The notes below the pieces were generated by a model, which was not told the origin of the DNA, did no database searches, and saw only the letters and a list, made by a program, of their open reading frames with translations. From contig NZ_JACSQO010000012.1 in the NCBI RefSeq assembly GCF_014836595.1, positions 49,832-113,831 on the forward strand: 64,000 nt of DNA, read 5' to 3'. The DNA is from Psychrobacillus faecigallinarum (GTDB lineage Bacteria > Bacillota > Bacilli > Bacillales_A > Planococcaceae). Position numbers and translations under genes: made by a program. The first letter of the stretch is position 1, and each line of letters opens with the position of its first letter. This document shows, piece by piece, positions 26,121 to 35,742 of the stretch.

Positions 26121-27047
26121 ATGAAGAAAAGCAAAATGGCCTTAGCAATTGTTAGCACAACACTTTTATTAGGAGGTTGCAACGTGGATGTAGAGAATAC
26201 AAAGGAAACCAAAATACTTGGAAATGGTGATATTGCTTTAGATAGTGAGAGCTTTGTCAGCGTTCAAGATTACAAAGGTGACGAATACACCTTACAAAAT
26301 GGAGAAAAAACGGACAAAATCGCGGAGGAGAATCGTGATTCGATTGAACAAGCGGTAAAGGAGTTCTTTCTAAACAAGTATAAAACAGAGGTAAAAATCC
26401 ATAACATCGTGGGAGCTGTGGACGGTGCCTCTGTATTCGTAGAATCTGTTGGAGAGCCTCATTTCTACACTTTTGCCATTGTACCTATTGATGTGGAAAA
26501 GGAAAAAGTAGAATCAGACAAAGTGTGGTCTCAAGAGGGACAGATAGAAGATGCAATTTCTACTGGTCTTTATGCAATGATTAATGATCAGGAATTTTCT
26601 AACCTTGATAAATACTTAAATGAAATAACTGTAAAAAATCCTGTAGTAGGAGTTCGTATGGAGGCAGTGGAAAGAGTAGGTGCTAATGGATTTGCAACTC
26701 CCTATTATTACACAAGTGCCTCAGGCGAATACTTTACAGAGCTTTATAACAAATATATAGAAGACCCAACAATTAGCAAGGAAGAATTAAAAAGCTCATT
26801 TGAAAAGTATAATTTCGATTCTAATCTAATGCTCATCACTATTACTTTATATATGAAAGAATCCGATACCGACCCAGATGAAGCACTTTATGACCAAATT
26901 GTTTCAGATATCGAGCAAATGGAAGGAATACCCCAAGGCTCTTACTCGGTAATTTTACACGATAACTTGATTAACGCAGAGTATGCTGACGGATCAAAAA
27001 AAAGCTCGATAAACAAGACTAAATTAAATGAGATTATGAAAGAATAG
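26121..27047 (+). CDS. DUF1672-type lipoprotein, TilA-like immunity candidate
   Basis: This 308-residue lipoprotein has a lipobox LLGGC (Cys20) and a DUF1672-like body with the hallmark SVGEPHFYTFAIVPID and KVWSQEGQIEDAI segments. DUF1672 lipoproteins are common in staphylococci and some bacilli. In Staphylococcus aureus a lipoprotein, TilA, protects cells from the type VII-secreted lipase TslA. This gene lies 14 bases upstream of a TslA-like lipase, so an immunity role is the best inference. GGGAGG precedes the ATG. Confidence 0.75.
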   Translation: MKKSKMALAIVSTTLLLGGCNVDVENTKETKILGNGDIALDSESFVSVQDYKGDEYTLQNGEKTDKIAEENRDSIEQAVKEFFLNKYKTEVKIHNIVGAVDGASVFVESVGEPHFYTFAIVPIDVEKEKVESDKVWSQEGQIEDAISTGLYAMINDQEFSNLDKYLNEITVKNPVVGVRMEAVERVGANGFATPYYYTSASGEYFTELYNKYIEDPTISKEELKSSFEKYNFDSNLMLITITLYMKESDTDPDEALYDQIVSDIEQMEGIPQGSYSVILHDNLINAEYADGSKKSSINKTKLNEIMKE

Positions 27048-27061
27048 GAGTGGAAATCTCG

Positions 27062-29143
27062 ATGACTACTATTAATCCTGTTTCTAACGTCCAGACAAAT
27101 GATCAAGATTTAGTAGAATTAGCTGGTTCTCATGCTTATCGAAATTATCCAGAAGGTAGAATTATAACAGTTAACGATAAAGTATTCAGAGTAGTGGATA
27201 CCCAATACGGGATGTCTTCAGGTCTTGATGCACTTACCGTCCAAAACAATGAAACAAAGGAATTGACTGTAGTTTTTGTTGGTAGCGCAGACAACAAGGA
27301 TTGGATTGATACAAATGCAAAGCTACTAGCGGATACTCCTCCCGCTCAATTAGAGGATGCTCAAAAGTATTTTGATTGGGTAAATACTAGTCTTGGAAAC
27401 GTAGATTCAGTAACAGGTAATTCTCTAGGTGGTGGACTTACTAACTCTGTTGCAATTAATAACCCTCAGGTTAAAGCTGTAACATTGAACCCTGCAATCC
27501 TTCCTGCTGGTTTAGTGGATCCTACGATGATGTATGAGAATATCACCAATTATTACAGCCGCTTCGACTTTCTTACGAGCACAGAAGAAGCTATTGGAAT
27601 GGGCAATAGAATACCAGGGAAAAAATATAACATTAACAATGGGGTTCCCCTGCTTTCACAGATTGTATCGAATCATACAGGCTACGTTACCCCTGATAAA
27701 GACGGGAACTTTGTTGTTGAAGTTGGTATAAAGGGACAGCCCGGACATGGATATATCCACATTGGTGCTGACGATCATATTGTAACAAGTATTTGGACAG
27801 GAAATCCTATTTATGGAGGCTATACTGAAAAAATTGAGATTAACCAAGAAAATATGATTTTACTCTCCAACGGAATAAGAGACCAAGTAAAAGGTCGAAT
27901 AACAAATGTCAAAGAGTATATAGGTAACTCGGTAAGTATTGTTGAGGATGAGAGTGCTAAATTCAGTCAGCGTGTAACTACCCTCCAAGAAATCTTTCAA
28001 CAAATGCTTGAAGAAATAGCCGGAGACCCCGTTTTTAAGGGCATTGCAGAGACAGGGGCCTTTATCAAGGCAGCCATAGATGATCTAATAGATCTTCTTA
28101 ATACAGCAGAGGATCGTTGTAGAATATTAAACAGCATTTTAAACTCTAAACCGGCTGAAATCATTGAGTTTATTACCTCAACTGACATAAGTGTAGAAAC
28201 ACTCTTCGCTCCAGCAAGAGATTATTTAAATCAGCTTAAGCTAGACGTAGATAATCTAGTGACGAGTGCACACAATATTATGTATAAGGATATACCTGAA
28301 TTATTTAGAGGAGGAACAGACAATTTTGTCGATGCAGTCGTCGGGGAGCTGGATGCGCACTATAACATCTTAAAAATAAATAAAGAAGAAGTATACAATC
28401 AATTAACTGAGTACGAAACTCAGGTTAATGACATTGCCAATTCCTTTATTAACCGTGATGTCAGCCTAGCAGATGCTATACACATGGGATCTTCACCTGG
28501 AGATCGTGTAGATGCAGTTCAAAAAACAGAGATTAAGACGATTCAGGAATCCTCTTATTTAGTAGTAGGAATGAAAATTAAGGAAGTTCAAGTCCAATTG
28601 GCCCATAATACGATAGTTACTTTAGGAACAACAATATTAAGTCCCATCCTTTCCATCCTAGAAGTTATTGCACTTCTAATAGAAGCTGCATTAACTGCAA
28701 TTATCCTCGCTGTAAAGGCTGCTCAAAATATCGGTCTGTACGGAAATCCCATCGGTTTGCTGATGAGTTTGTTTACAGATTATGAACATAGAGTAAAAAG
28801 TGCTGTAGCTAGTGCCCTCGAGCCTCTTATAGAAATGGAGGTCTTAATGGAAAGTTTGCGCATTGGATTCAATAGGATGAATGTAAACCTACCGGAAATG
28901 CTAGACAATTTTAAGCCCTATCTGGATACTGCCATTTTTGAACCAGCTAAATTTGAAAATGTAAGATTGTACAATGTCGCTGCCTTAGCTATATTAGAGG
29001 AGATGGAGCTATTATTTAACGAAATAATTTACCAGCTAGCCGATGAAAAAGCTAATGCAATCGAAGAAACGTTAGAGGTCTCGAAGAATGTATTAGGTAA
29101 TCTACAAATATTAAAGGAACAAGTAGATCGCGGAACATTGTAA
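27062..29143 (+). CDS. TslA-like lipase with C-terminal helical domain
   Basis: This 693-residue protein has no signal peptide. Residues 1 to about 260 are an alpha/beta-hydrolase lipase domain with the nucleophile elbow GNSLGG (Ser121), candidate acid Asp169 (SRFDF) and candidate histidine His205 (NHTGY). From about 270 to the end it is almost entirely helical, with coiled-coil-like stretches and a hydrophobic segment near 512-550 (LSPILSILEVIALLIEAALT). This reverse order, enzyme first and LXG-like helices last, is that of TslA, a type VII-secreted phospholipase. Ribosome site AGGAG favours the ATG at 27062 over a GTG at 27050. No type VII machinery is in the window. Confidence 0.75.
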   Translation: MTTINPVSNVQTNDQDLVELAGSHAYRNYPEGRIITVNDKVFRVVDTQYGMSSGLDALTVQNNETKELTVVFVGSADNKDWIDTNAKLLADTPPAQLEDAQKYFDWVNTSLGNVDSVTGNSLGGGLTNSVAINNPQVKAVTLNPAILPAGLVDPTMMYENITNYYSRFDFLTSTEEAIGMGNRIPGKKYNINNGVPLLSQIVSNHTGYVTPDKDGNFVVEVGIKGQPGHGYIHIGADDHIVTSIWTGNPIYGGYTEKIEINQENMILLSNGIRDQVKGRITNVKEYIGNSVSIVEDESAKFSQRVTTLQEIFQQMLEEIAGDPVFKGIAETGAFIKAAIDDLIDLLNTAEDRCRILNSILNSKPAEIIEFITSTDISVETLFAPARDYLNQLKLDVDNLVTSAHNIMYKDIPELFRGGTDNFVDAVVGELDAHYNILKINKEEVYNQLTEYETQVNDIANSFINRDVSLADAIHMGSSPGDRVDAVQKTEIKTIQESSYLVVGMKIKEVQVQLAHNTIVTLGTTILSPILSILEVIALLIEAALTAIILAVKAAQNIGLYGNPIGLLMSLFTDYEHRVKSAVASALEPLIEMEVLMESLRIGFNRMNVNLPEMLDNFKPYLDTAIFEPAKFENVRLYNVAALAILEEMELLFNEIIYQLADEKANAIEETLEVSKNVLGNLQILKEQVDRGTL

Positions 29144-29152
29144 AATATAGAG

Positions 29153-29193
29153 TGGAACTCCAGTGCAGCGTTGCTACATTAGAGTTCTTTTAT
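29153..29193 (+). terminator. Possible weak terminator of the TslA-like gene
   Basis: GGAACTC / GAGTTC stem with a long loop followed by TTTTATTTT. Confidence 0.4.
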
Positions 29194-29291
29194 TTTTGCC
29201 CATTCATTGATTTTTTTAATGGATTTGAGCTAAAGCCTGAGCTTCCAAGCTTGCTTTGTGTTTAATCACTCTTTATACTAGATTTTGTGCT

Positions 29292-29319
29292 AAAAAACAA
29301 ACCGACCGTTCTGTTTTGT
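29292..29319 (+). promoter_or_regulatory. Candidate operator of the LmrA-like TetR regulator
   Basis: A 28-base dyad with matching arms AAAACA-A-CG and CG-T-TGTTTT is centred at 29305/29306, ending about 17 bases before the tetR start codon. Its size and place fit an autoregulatory TetR operator. Confidence 0.5.
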
Positions 29320-29336
29320 GGAAAGGAGTAATTGAT

Positions 29337-29927
29337 ATGTCCGTTGGGCAGGAAACTAAACAGCATATAATTCAGACTGCTGGTCATCTATTTCGATGGT
29401 ATGGTTTTGAGGCGGTTAGTATTGCAACAATCATTAAAGAATGTAATACAACAAAGGGTGCCCTTTATCATCATTTTCCTAATGGCAAAGAAGAGCTGTT
29501 ATTAGCAGCTATTCAATATACAGGAAAAATTATGCTACAGGATACAAGGAATTTGTTGAGTGAATCCGCAGATCCTATAAAGATATTATCAAGCCATTTA
29601 AATCATATTGCTTCACAAGTTGAGTTGAACCGCGAAATAGATGGTGTCCCCATTGGTAATATTGCTGGTGAAATGGCGATTAAAAACAATGAGATACGCC
29701 TAGCCTGTGATCAGGTTTTTAAAAGCTGGCAACAACTGATAAAAGACAAATTTATTGACTGTGGGATGCAGGAGGAAGATGCAAGTAATCTTGCAATCAC
29801 ATTAAATGCACTATTTGAAGGTGGTATATTATTAAGCATCACAAGTGCTTCTGGTGATCCGCTCAGAGCAATCGCCAAGCAAATCCCTTATTTAGTAGCA
29901 CCAAAAAGTAATTTATTAAGAGAGTAG
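29337..29927 (+). CDS. TetR regulator, LmrA/YxaF subfamily
   Basis: This 196-residue TetR-family repressor has the helix-turn-helix VSIATIIKECNTTKGALYHHF near residues 28-48 and the LmrA/YxaF-type C-terminus (GVPIGNIAGEMA, LFEGGILLSIT). GAAAGGAG precedes the ATG at 29337; an upstream in-frame ATG at 29256 has no ribosome site and would extend through the operator. The exporter gene starts seven bases after it, so the pair matches the lmrA-lmrB order of Bacillus subtilis, where LmrA represses the exporter. Confidence 0.85.
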   Translation: MSVGQETKQHIIQTAGHLFRWYGFEAVSIATIIKECNTTKGALYHHFPNGKEELLLAAIQYTGKIMLQDTRNLLSESADPIKILSSHLNHIASQVELNREIDGVPIGNIAGEMAIKNNEIRLACDQVFKSWQQLIKDKFIDCGMQEEDASNLAITLNALFEGGILLSITSASGDPLRAIAKQIPYLVAPKSNLLRE

Positions 29928-29934
29928 GATTTTC

Positions 29935-31347
29935 ATGTCACAACCAATCAAAAAAACACCAATACTAGCAGCATTTCTAATCGCTGGTTTTGTTGGACTA
30001 TTTAGTGAAACAGCACTAAACATGGCGTTAGGCCAATTAGTCATTGAGCTCGGCGTTGAACATACAACTATTCAATGGCTGACTACTGGCTATTTATTAA
30101 CACTTGGTATTCTAGTCCCTATTTCCGGATTACTGATTCAAAAATTCACCACTCGTCAGCTATTCCTGACTTCCTTGATATTTTCTATAATAGGAACTAT
30201 TATAGCAGGACTTGCACCGACCTTTGCGTTTTTATTGATGGCTCGTATAGTTCAAGCTATTGGTACTGCGATTTTATTGCCATTGATGTTCAATACGGTT
30301 TTATTAATTTTTCCAATTGAAAAACGTGGATCAGCGATGGGTGTCATGGGACTTGTTATCATGTTCGCACCTGCGATTTCCCCTACCGTTTCTGGAATTA
30401 TTTTAGAATACTTAACTTGGCACTGGATTTTCTGGACTACACTTCCATTCCTTGTATTTGCATTGATTTTCGGCTACTTCTATATGCAAAATGTCAATGA
30501 GCTTACCCATCCGAAGATTGATGTTCTATCTGTTATCTTCTCTAGTATTGGTTTTGGAGGCATTGTGTATGGCTTTAGTGTAGCTGGCGATAAAGGCTGG
30601 AGCAGTTCGATTGTAATTATTGCTCTAGCTGCAGGAGTAATTGGTCTTGCCTTATTCGCTTGGCGTCAAAACAACATGGAAAAACCAATGATCAATTTAA
30701 AGGTTCTAAAATATCCAATGTTTACATTAGGCTTAATCGCCGTATTTATAGCCTTTATGTGTATTCTTTCAACTATGATTTTACTTCCACTTTACTTACA
30801 AACTGGATTGGCTTTAGCAACATTTGCCGCTGGTCTAGTCTTGTTACCAGGTGGAATTATTAACGGTATTTTCTCTCCAATTGTCGGACGCCTGTTTGAC
30901 AATTACGGTGCAAAGGTACTTGTAATGCCTGGCTTCATCTTAATCGGGATTGCGTTCGTATTCTTTATGCAAATTGACCAGCAGACATCTCAGCTAACGA
31001 TTATCGTGCTACATAGTGTAATGATGATTGGTGTATCGCTTGTTATGGCTCCTGCTCAAACAAATGGCTTAAATCAATTGCCTCGTCATCTATATCCAGA
31101 TGGCACCGCATTAATGAATACTCTTCAGCAAGTATCCGGTGCAATCGGGACTGCAGTGGCGATTACCATTATGTCCTCTGCCCAAGCTTCCTTTGTGACA
31201 GAGCAAGGTGCATCAGCTTCATCAGTAGACGCGTTTATTTATGGGGTACAAACATCCTTTAAATACGCTATTGCTCTAGCAGTAATTGGAATTATCCTAT
31301 CTTTCTTTATTAAAGGAAAGCAACAAACAGCTAAACAAAGTAATTAG
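29935..31347 (+). CDS. MFS drug exporter, DHA2 family (LmrB-like)
   Basis: This 470-residue 14-span exporter carries LVIELGVEHTTIQWLTTGYLL-type early helices, the loop motif LIQKFTTRQLF, motif C as GLVIMFAPAISPTVSGII and the end NTLQQVSGAIGTAVA. It is paralogous to the exporter at 18171-19667. Cotranscription with the LmrA-like repressor suggests induction by its own drug substrates, by analogy with lincomycin/puromycin exporter LmrB. The true substrate is unknown. Confidence 0.87.
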   Translation: MSQPIKKTPILAAFLIAGFVGLFSETALNMALGQLVIELGVEHTTIQWLTTGYLLTLGILVPISGLLIQKFTTRQLFLTSLIFSIIGTIIAGLAPTFAFLLMARIVQAIGTAILLPLMFNTVLLIFPIEKRGSAMGVMGLVIMFAPAISPTVSGIILEYLTWHWIFWTTLPFLVFALIFGYFYMQNVNELTHPKIDVLSVIFSSIGFGGIVYGFSVAGDKGWSSSIVIIALAAGVIGLALFAWRQNNMEKPMINLKVLKYPMFTLGLIAVFIAFMCILSTMILLPLYLQTGLALATFAAGLVLLPGGIINGIFSPIVGRLFDNYGAKVLVMPGFILIGIAFVFFMQIDQQTSQLTIIVLHSVMMIGVSLVMAPAQTNGLNQLPRHLYPDGTALMNTLQQVSGAIGTAVAITIMSSAQASFVTEQGASASSVDAFIYGVQTSFKYAIALAVIGIILSFFIKGKQQTAKQSN

Positions 31348-31364
31348 TATTTTTGCTTCATTAT

Positions 31365-31398
31365 AAAACACCCTCCAGTTGATTGGAGGGTGTTTTAA
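31365..31398 (+). terminator. Terminator of the lmrA/lmrB-like operon
   Basis: AAAACACCCTCCA / TGGAGGGTGTTTT stem with T-run. Beyond it, 31399-31684 holds only a weak AGGAC/GTCCT hairpin near 31404 and no gene. Confidence 0.85.
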
Positions 31399-31684
31399 TT
31401 TATAAGGACATCAAAAGTCGAGTCCTCTTAAAATGCTTTGATGACAATTAAATCAAATAAAATGCTTAGGTTAATATAAGAATAAGTTTTAAAGCTTTAT
31501 ACTTTAAATGACACAGTAGGTTAAATAGATAAAAACAATTATTACAGGAACATTCCATTGTTGTGTGGAATACATATAGACTGAATTACTCTGAGCGTTT
31601 TCTTAGTGTAATTTATATTGCTAAATTAGTCAGAAGTGGGTTGTTAATCAAACACATTGCCTTTTATTAAGGGGGCTACTCTTT

Positions 31685-32740
31685 CTACTCTTGATAAACT
31701 TCCTCTTCTGAATGAAAACCATCTGTAATAACTGTGGTATTAAGATTGGATTTATTTACTGGAATTGGTGTTAATAACACCGAAGGAACTTCAATTTTTC
31801 CGTTTTTAACTTTCTGCCCCGCATTAATATTTTCACCTTTAGCCATGGATACAGCCAGTTTCGCAACCTCCTCTGAGAGCATGTGAATAGGTTTGTATAC
31901 AGTCATAGTTTGCGTCCCTTTAACTATTCTCTGTACCCCTGCTAAATCCGCATCCTGGCCTGCGACTGGTATTTGTCCAGCGAGCCCTTTGGCCTCAAGT
32001 GCTTCTATTACCCCACCAGCAGTAGCATCATTTGCTGCAATTACTGCATCAATCTGTAGATTTGTTGTACGAAGTGCTTCTTCCATATTCGCATTTGCAT
32101 TTACTGGTGTCCAATCCTTCGTCCATTGGTCATAAATAATGTTGATATCTCCATTCTCTATATATGGACGAAGTACTTTAAATACTCCCTTTTTCAGAAG
32201 ATGCGCATTGTTATCCGTGATTGCTCCCCCTATAATCACATAGTTCCCTTTTGGTACAAGCTCTGTAATAGCCTTTGCCTGCATTTCTCCCACTTGTTCA
32301 TTATCGAAGGAAACATACAAATCGAGATCAGAGTTTTTCACAAGTCTGTCATATGCAATCACCTGTATACCTGCAAGATGAGCCTTATGGACAATGGCCG
32401 CGGTTGCCTCGGCGTTATGCGGAACAATTACTAATACATCGACACCGCTTTGAATAAGTCGCTCTGCTTGAGATATTTGAAGTGCATCATCTCCATTTGC
32501 TGCAAATATTTCTACCTCGGCACCCAAAGCCTCCACAGCCTCCTTGAATAAATCTCGATCCTTTAGCCATCGTTCTTCCAATAAGGTATCCATAGAAAAC
32601 CCTATTCGTATCGGCTCCTCTTCTTTTGGAGAAGGGGGTCCTTTCTCTGGTTTAATACTTTCCCTTTCAGTATCAGGGGAACAAGCAACTAACAGCAGAA
32701 TGATACCCAAAAGCCAAATAGGTTTAGCCCTTTGTTTCAT
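31685..32740 (-). CDS. Sugar-binding lipoprotein (periplasmic-binding type)
   Basis: This 351-residue surface lipoprotein has lipobox LLVAC (Cys20), an acidic Pro/Glu linker and a type I periplasmic-binding fold with IRIGFSMDTLLEERW, VLVIVPHNAEA, YDRLVKNSDLDLYVSFDN and VIAANDATAGGVIEAL. It resembles XylF/ChvE sugar-binding proteins. It is the last gene of the kinase-regulator cassette, 16 bases after the response regulator, and is separate from the transporter's own binding protein at 39904. It may serve sensing, or feed the MmsAB permease with a second sugar. Confidence 0.85.
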   Translation of the reverse strand: MKQRAKPIWLLGIILLLVACSPDTERESIKPEKGPPSPKEEEPIRIGFSMDTLLEERWLKDRDLFKEAVEALGAEVEIFAANGDDALQISQAERLIQSGVDVLVIVPHNAEATAAIVHKAHLAGIQVIAYDRLVKNSDLDLYVSFDNEQVGEMQAKAITELVPKGNYVIIGGAITDNNAHLLKKGVFKVLRPYIENGDINIIYDQWTKDWTPVNANANMEEALRTTNLQIDAVIAANDATAGGVIEALEAKGLAGQIPVAGQDADLAGVQRIVKGTQTMTVYKPIHMLSEEVAKLAVSMAKGENINAGQKVKNGKIEVPSVLLTPIPVNKSNLNTTVITDGFHSEEEVYQE

Positions 32741-32756
32741 CCTTTTCCCCCTCTCA

Positions 32757-34301
32757 TTAAAATTCTATTTTCTTACTTAACATGGTTTTTCTATATTCCT
32801 TTGGAGAGATTCCACACATCTTTTTGAATACCTTGCTGAAATAATTAGGATCATGGTAGCCAATTTCAAACGTAATTTCCTTTAAGCTTCGTTCTGAATT
32901 ATTGAGGAGCTTTTTAGCCTTTCCAATTCGACACTCCGTTAGAAAATCAATATAGTTAATACCTAGCTTCTCCTTGAACATTTTACTAATATAGATTGGG
33001 CTTAAGTCGACTTTTTGCGCCAGTATATCTAAGGATATGTCCTTATGGGAATTATCATATATAAACTGTTTGATTTGTTGAATTTTATCAACTTCCATCC
33101 GTTCAAAATAGCTCTTATAAACAGTTTGCATACGATCAAGCAAACGTGTAGTTTCCAATCGCAACTGACGATACTCAAGTGCTTGAAGTGGGAAAACAGG
33201 TACCTCTGAGTCAATTCCTAATTCATTCATGACTCTATGTGCAATCCACAATAACTCCAATACTCTTTGTTGAGTGTAGATAAGTGCATTTCCTTTTTTT
33301 TCATGCTGTTGAATCATATCCAATACAAATAAGCGAATCGACTCCCAATCCCCTAGTCTTAATTGTTCGAAATACAGCTGCTCCCGTTGTCTGATGACCT
33401 GATAGTCTGTTTCAACAGTAATAGCCTGAACTTCAGAATAAAACCGATACTTTACAACCAAAGTGGGATCCATCGTAGCAATAAGAGCCTCTTGGTAGGA
33501 TTGCCTAATTTCCGAGAGTTCCCCATATACTTGACCAATTCCAATAAACCAATCCATACCGATGTTTTCTTTATTTAAGGATAAAATCTCTTTTGAAAAT
33601 GCTATTGCCTGTGCACGAAATGTTTGATCAGGGTTTCTAAACACAATAATTGGTAATTGCCTTCCATATAAGGCACCAACCCAAGCATTGGTTGTTTGAC
33701 GAACTTTCTGCTTGATGTCCACATACAAATGCTCTGCACCTTCCGGTAAGAGTATAACAACTACAAATTTTTCTTGTGTAGAAGGGGTATCTAACATTTC
33801 CACTAGTAAGTCTATATGCACTTCGTGAACATGATCAAATAATAGCTGTGTTACAATATCTGTCTCTGCTAAAGTCAATGTTTTTTGCCACATTTCATTT
33901 GCTAGACGGCTGCTAGCCTCCGCTTCTTTTTCTACTCTACATTCCTCTAATACTTTACCTACAGTAGAGACTATTTCGGTTACTTTACTAGGTTTGAGTA
34001 AGTAATCTTTCACTCCAAGCTTAATAGCTTTCCTTGCATAATCAAACATATCGAATGCAGTTACCATCACAAACTTGGTAGATGAATTCGTTTCTTTTAT
34101 TTTTTCTATGGCTTCTAGCCCATTCATGCCTGGCATCATAATATCCATTAACACTAAATCTGGACGAATACTATCTGCAAGTTCGATTGCCTGCTTCCCG
34201 TTTTTAGCCTGATAAAAGGAGTACTCTGGAAAAGATTTTTGAAGTATAGCCTGCATTCCTTCACGTTCTATCGGTTCATCATCGACGATCAGAAGTTTCA
34301 T
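32757..34301 (-). CDS. YesN-type response regulator with AraC DNA-binding domain
   Basis: This 514-residue regulator has a receiver domain (residues 1-120) with Asp7/Asp8, the phosphorylated Asp53 in LVLMDIMMPG and Lys103 in YLLKPS. A middle helical region follows, then two AraC-type helix-turn-helix motifs in the last 100 residues (ISLDILAQKVDLSPIYIS and LKEITFEIGYHDPNYFSKVF). Three ATG codons are tandem; only the third, at 34301, is properly spaced from GGGAGG. The start lies within the kinase gene (23-base overlap). It probably activates the sugar transporter operon. Confidence 0.88.
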   Translation of the reverse strand: MKLLIVDDEPIEREGMQAILQKSFPEYSFYQAKNGKQAIELADSIRPDLVLMDIMMPGMNGLEAIEKIKETNSSTKFVMVTAFDMFDYARKAIKLGVKDYLLKPSKVTEIVSTVGKVLEECRVEKEAEASSRLANEMWQKTLTLAETDIVTQLLFDHVHEVHIDLLVEMLDTPSTQEKFVVVILLPEGAEHLYVDIKQKVRQTTNAWVGALYGRQLPIIVFRNPDQTFRAQAIAFSKEILSLNKENIGMDWFIGIGQVYGELSEIRQSYQEALIATMDPTLVVKYRFYSEVQAITVETDYQVIRQREQLYFEQLRLGDWESIRLFVLDMIQQHEKKGNALIYTQQRVLELLWIAHRVMNELGIDSEVPVFPLQALEYRQLRLETTRLLDRMQTVYKSYFERMEVDKIQQIKQFIYDNSHKDISLDILAQKVDLSPIYISKMFKEKLGINYIDFLTECRIGKAKKLLNNSERSLKEITFEIGYHDPNYFSKVFKKMCGISPKEYRKTMLSKKIEF

Positions 34302-35742
34302 CATCATTTTCCTCCCATGCTATTGGAATTTGTATGATTACCTTTGTCCCTTGACCTTCTATACTATGAATAGTGATAGTGCTTTTATCTCCGTAAAACA
34401 AAGACAGCCTTTTTACAACATTTTGAAAGCCCATTCCTGTTGAATGCCCCTCGCTAGGCACAATATCTCCCTTAAGTAATTCTTCAATTTGTTTCGTTGT
34501 CATCCCCTTGCCACTGTCTTCTATCTCTATAATCACGAATGATTCCACTTTAAGAATTCTAAACCAAATTGTGCCTCCATCTATCTCAGGCTCAATAGCG
34601 TGAATAACTGCATTTTCGATAATTGGCTGAAGTGTTAGACCTGGAATTTTTATATGTAAGCACGTCTCATCAATGTGAGATATAAATCGTAATCGATCGA
34701 TAAAGCGAGCCTTTTGAATCTCCATGTATTGATTGAGAACTATAACCTCCTCAAATAATGTTACCGTTCCATCCCCTCGCTTGAGGTTATAGCGAAGTAA
34801 TCCTGCGACACTTACAAGTAGGTCACTCGTTTCCTCTGCCCCGTCCAAATAAGCTTTTTTAGAAAGGGTATTTAAAGTGTTAAACAGGAAATGAGGGTTT
34901 ATTTGACTTTGTAAAGTCTTTAATTGGCTCTCCTTTAGTAGAAGTCTGCTTTGTTGTAGCTCATGCTCCAGTTGTGCCTTTTGTTGAATTTCTTGTATTA
35001 AATCATTAATATTGATTCGCATTTCATCAAATGTTTTGGCTAGAAATGCTATTTCATCATTAGATTTCACTTCTATCTGCTGGTTGAATCTCCCCTGTGC
35101 TAATTCATTGGCCGCTTTTGTAAGCTGATGAACTGGTTTAGTAATGCTCAATGAAAACCAATAAGTCGCCAGTAGTAGCACACAGGTAATCAATAGCAGC
35201 AAATAAATTCCAAGCTTTTTTAACTCTTCGGATTGGTTAATGATTGCCCGATAAAATTCGTTATATGTCTTCAGTTCACGATCCAAAATAGTCAATGTCA
35301 TTTCTGATATGTACATAGAAATACGATTAGCTTCATTGAATTCCTTGGTGGAGTCTTCTATATCTCGTTCCTGTATGAGCATAATAGAACGCTCCGTAGT
35401 CTCTACTAAACTATCAATTAAATGAATATAATTCGTTAAGGAAAATGAATTCTCCACGTTTCTAAGCTCTGCAACATCCTCTTGAACCTCTTTTATATCT
35501 ACTATACTTTTCTCCAGCTGTTGCTTATGTGCTTCTGTAGGATTTAGTAAATAATTGTTTAGATTAGTTATTATTTTTTGACTAGCTGTAGTTACTTCAT
35601 TCATCCTTAAGTATCGCTGTAATACATCATTTGTTTGCTCTTGTGTTCTTTGGTTGTAATACGTGAGCATTAACCAAATGATACCCATTATAACGAGGAC
35701 TACTGAAACGAGCATCCAAATCTTTTTATGAATCGTAGTCAT
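34279..35742 (-). CDS. YesM-type sensor histidine kinase
   Basis: This 487-residue membrane kinase has two membrane spans (about 9-29 and 178-199) enclosing a helical extracellular sensor. A HAMP domain (200-252) follows, then the HisKA_7TM/LytS-like motif QINPHFLFNTLN with the phosphorylated His284, and an ATPase domain (IENAVIHAIEPE, DSGKGM, GTGMGFQNV-like G boxes). Its ATG overlaps the stop of the anchored binding protein gene (ATGA), and its own end overlaps the regulator gene. It probably senses sugar through the neighbouring binding protein. Confidence 0.88.
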   Translation of the reverse strand: MTTIHKKIWMLVSVVLVIMGIIWLMLTYYNQRTQEQTNDVLQRYLRMNEVTTASQKIITNLNNYLLNPTEAHKQQLEKSIVDIKEVQEDVAELRNVENSFSLTNYIHLIDSLVETTERSIMLIQERDIEDSTKEFNEANRISMYISEMTLTILDRELKTYNEFYRAIINQSEELKKLGIYLLLLITCVLLLATYWFSLSITKPVHQLTKAANELAQGRFNQQIEVKSNDEIAFLAKTFDEMRININDLIQEIQQKAQLEHELQQSRLLLKESQLKTLQSQINPHFLFNTLNTLSKKAYLDGAEETSDLLVSVAGLLRYNLKRGDGTVTLFEEVIVLNQYMEIQKARFIDRLRFISHIDETCLHIKIPGLTLQPIIENAVIHAIEPEIDGGTIWFRILKVESFVIIEIEDSGKGMTTKQIEELLKGDIVPSEGHSTGMGFQNVVKRLSLFYGDKSTITIHSIEGQGTKVIIQIPIAWEENDDETSDRR

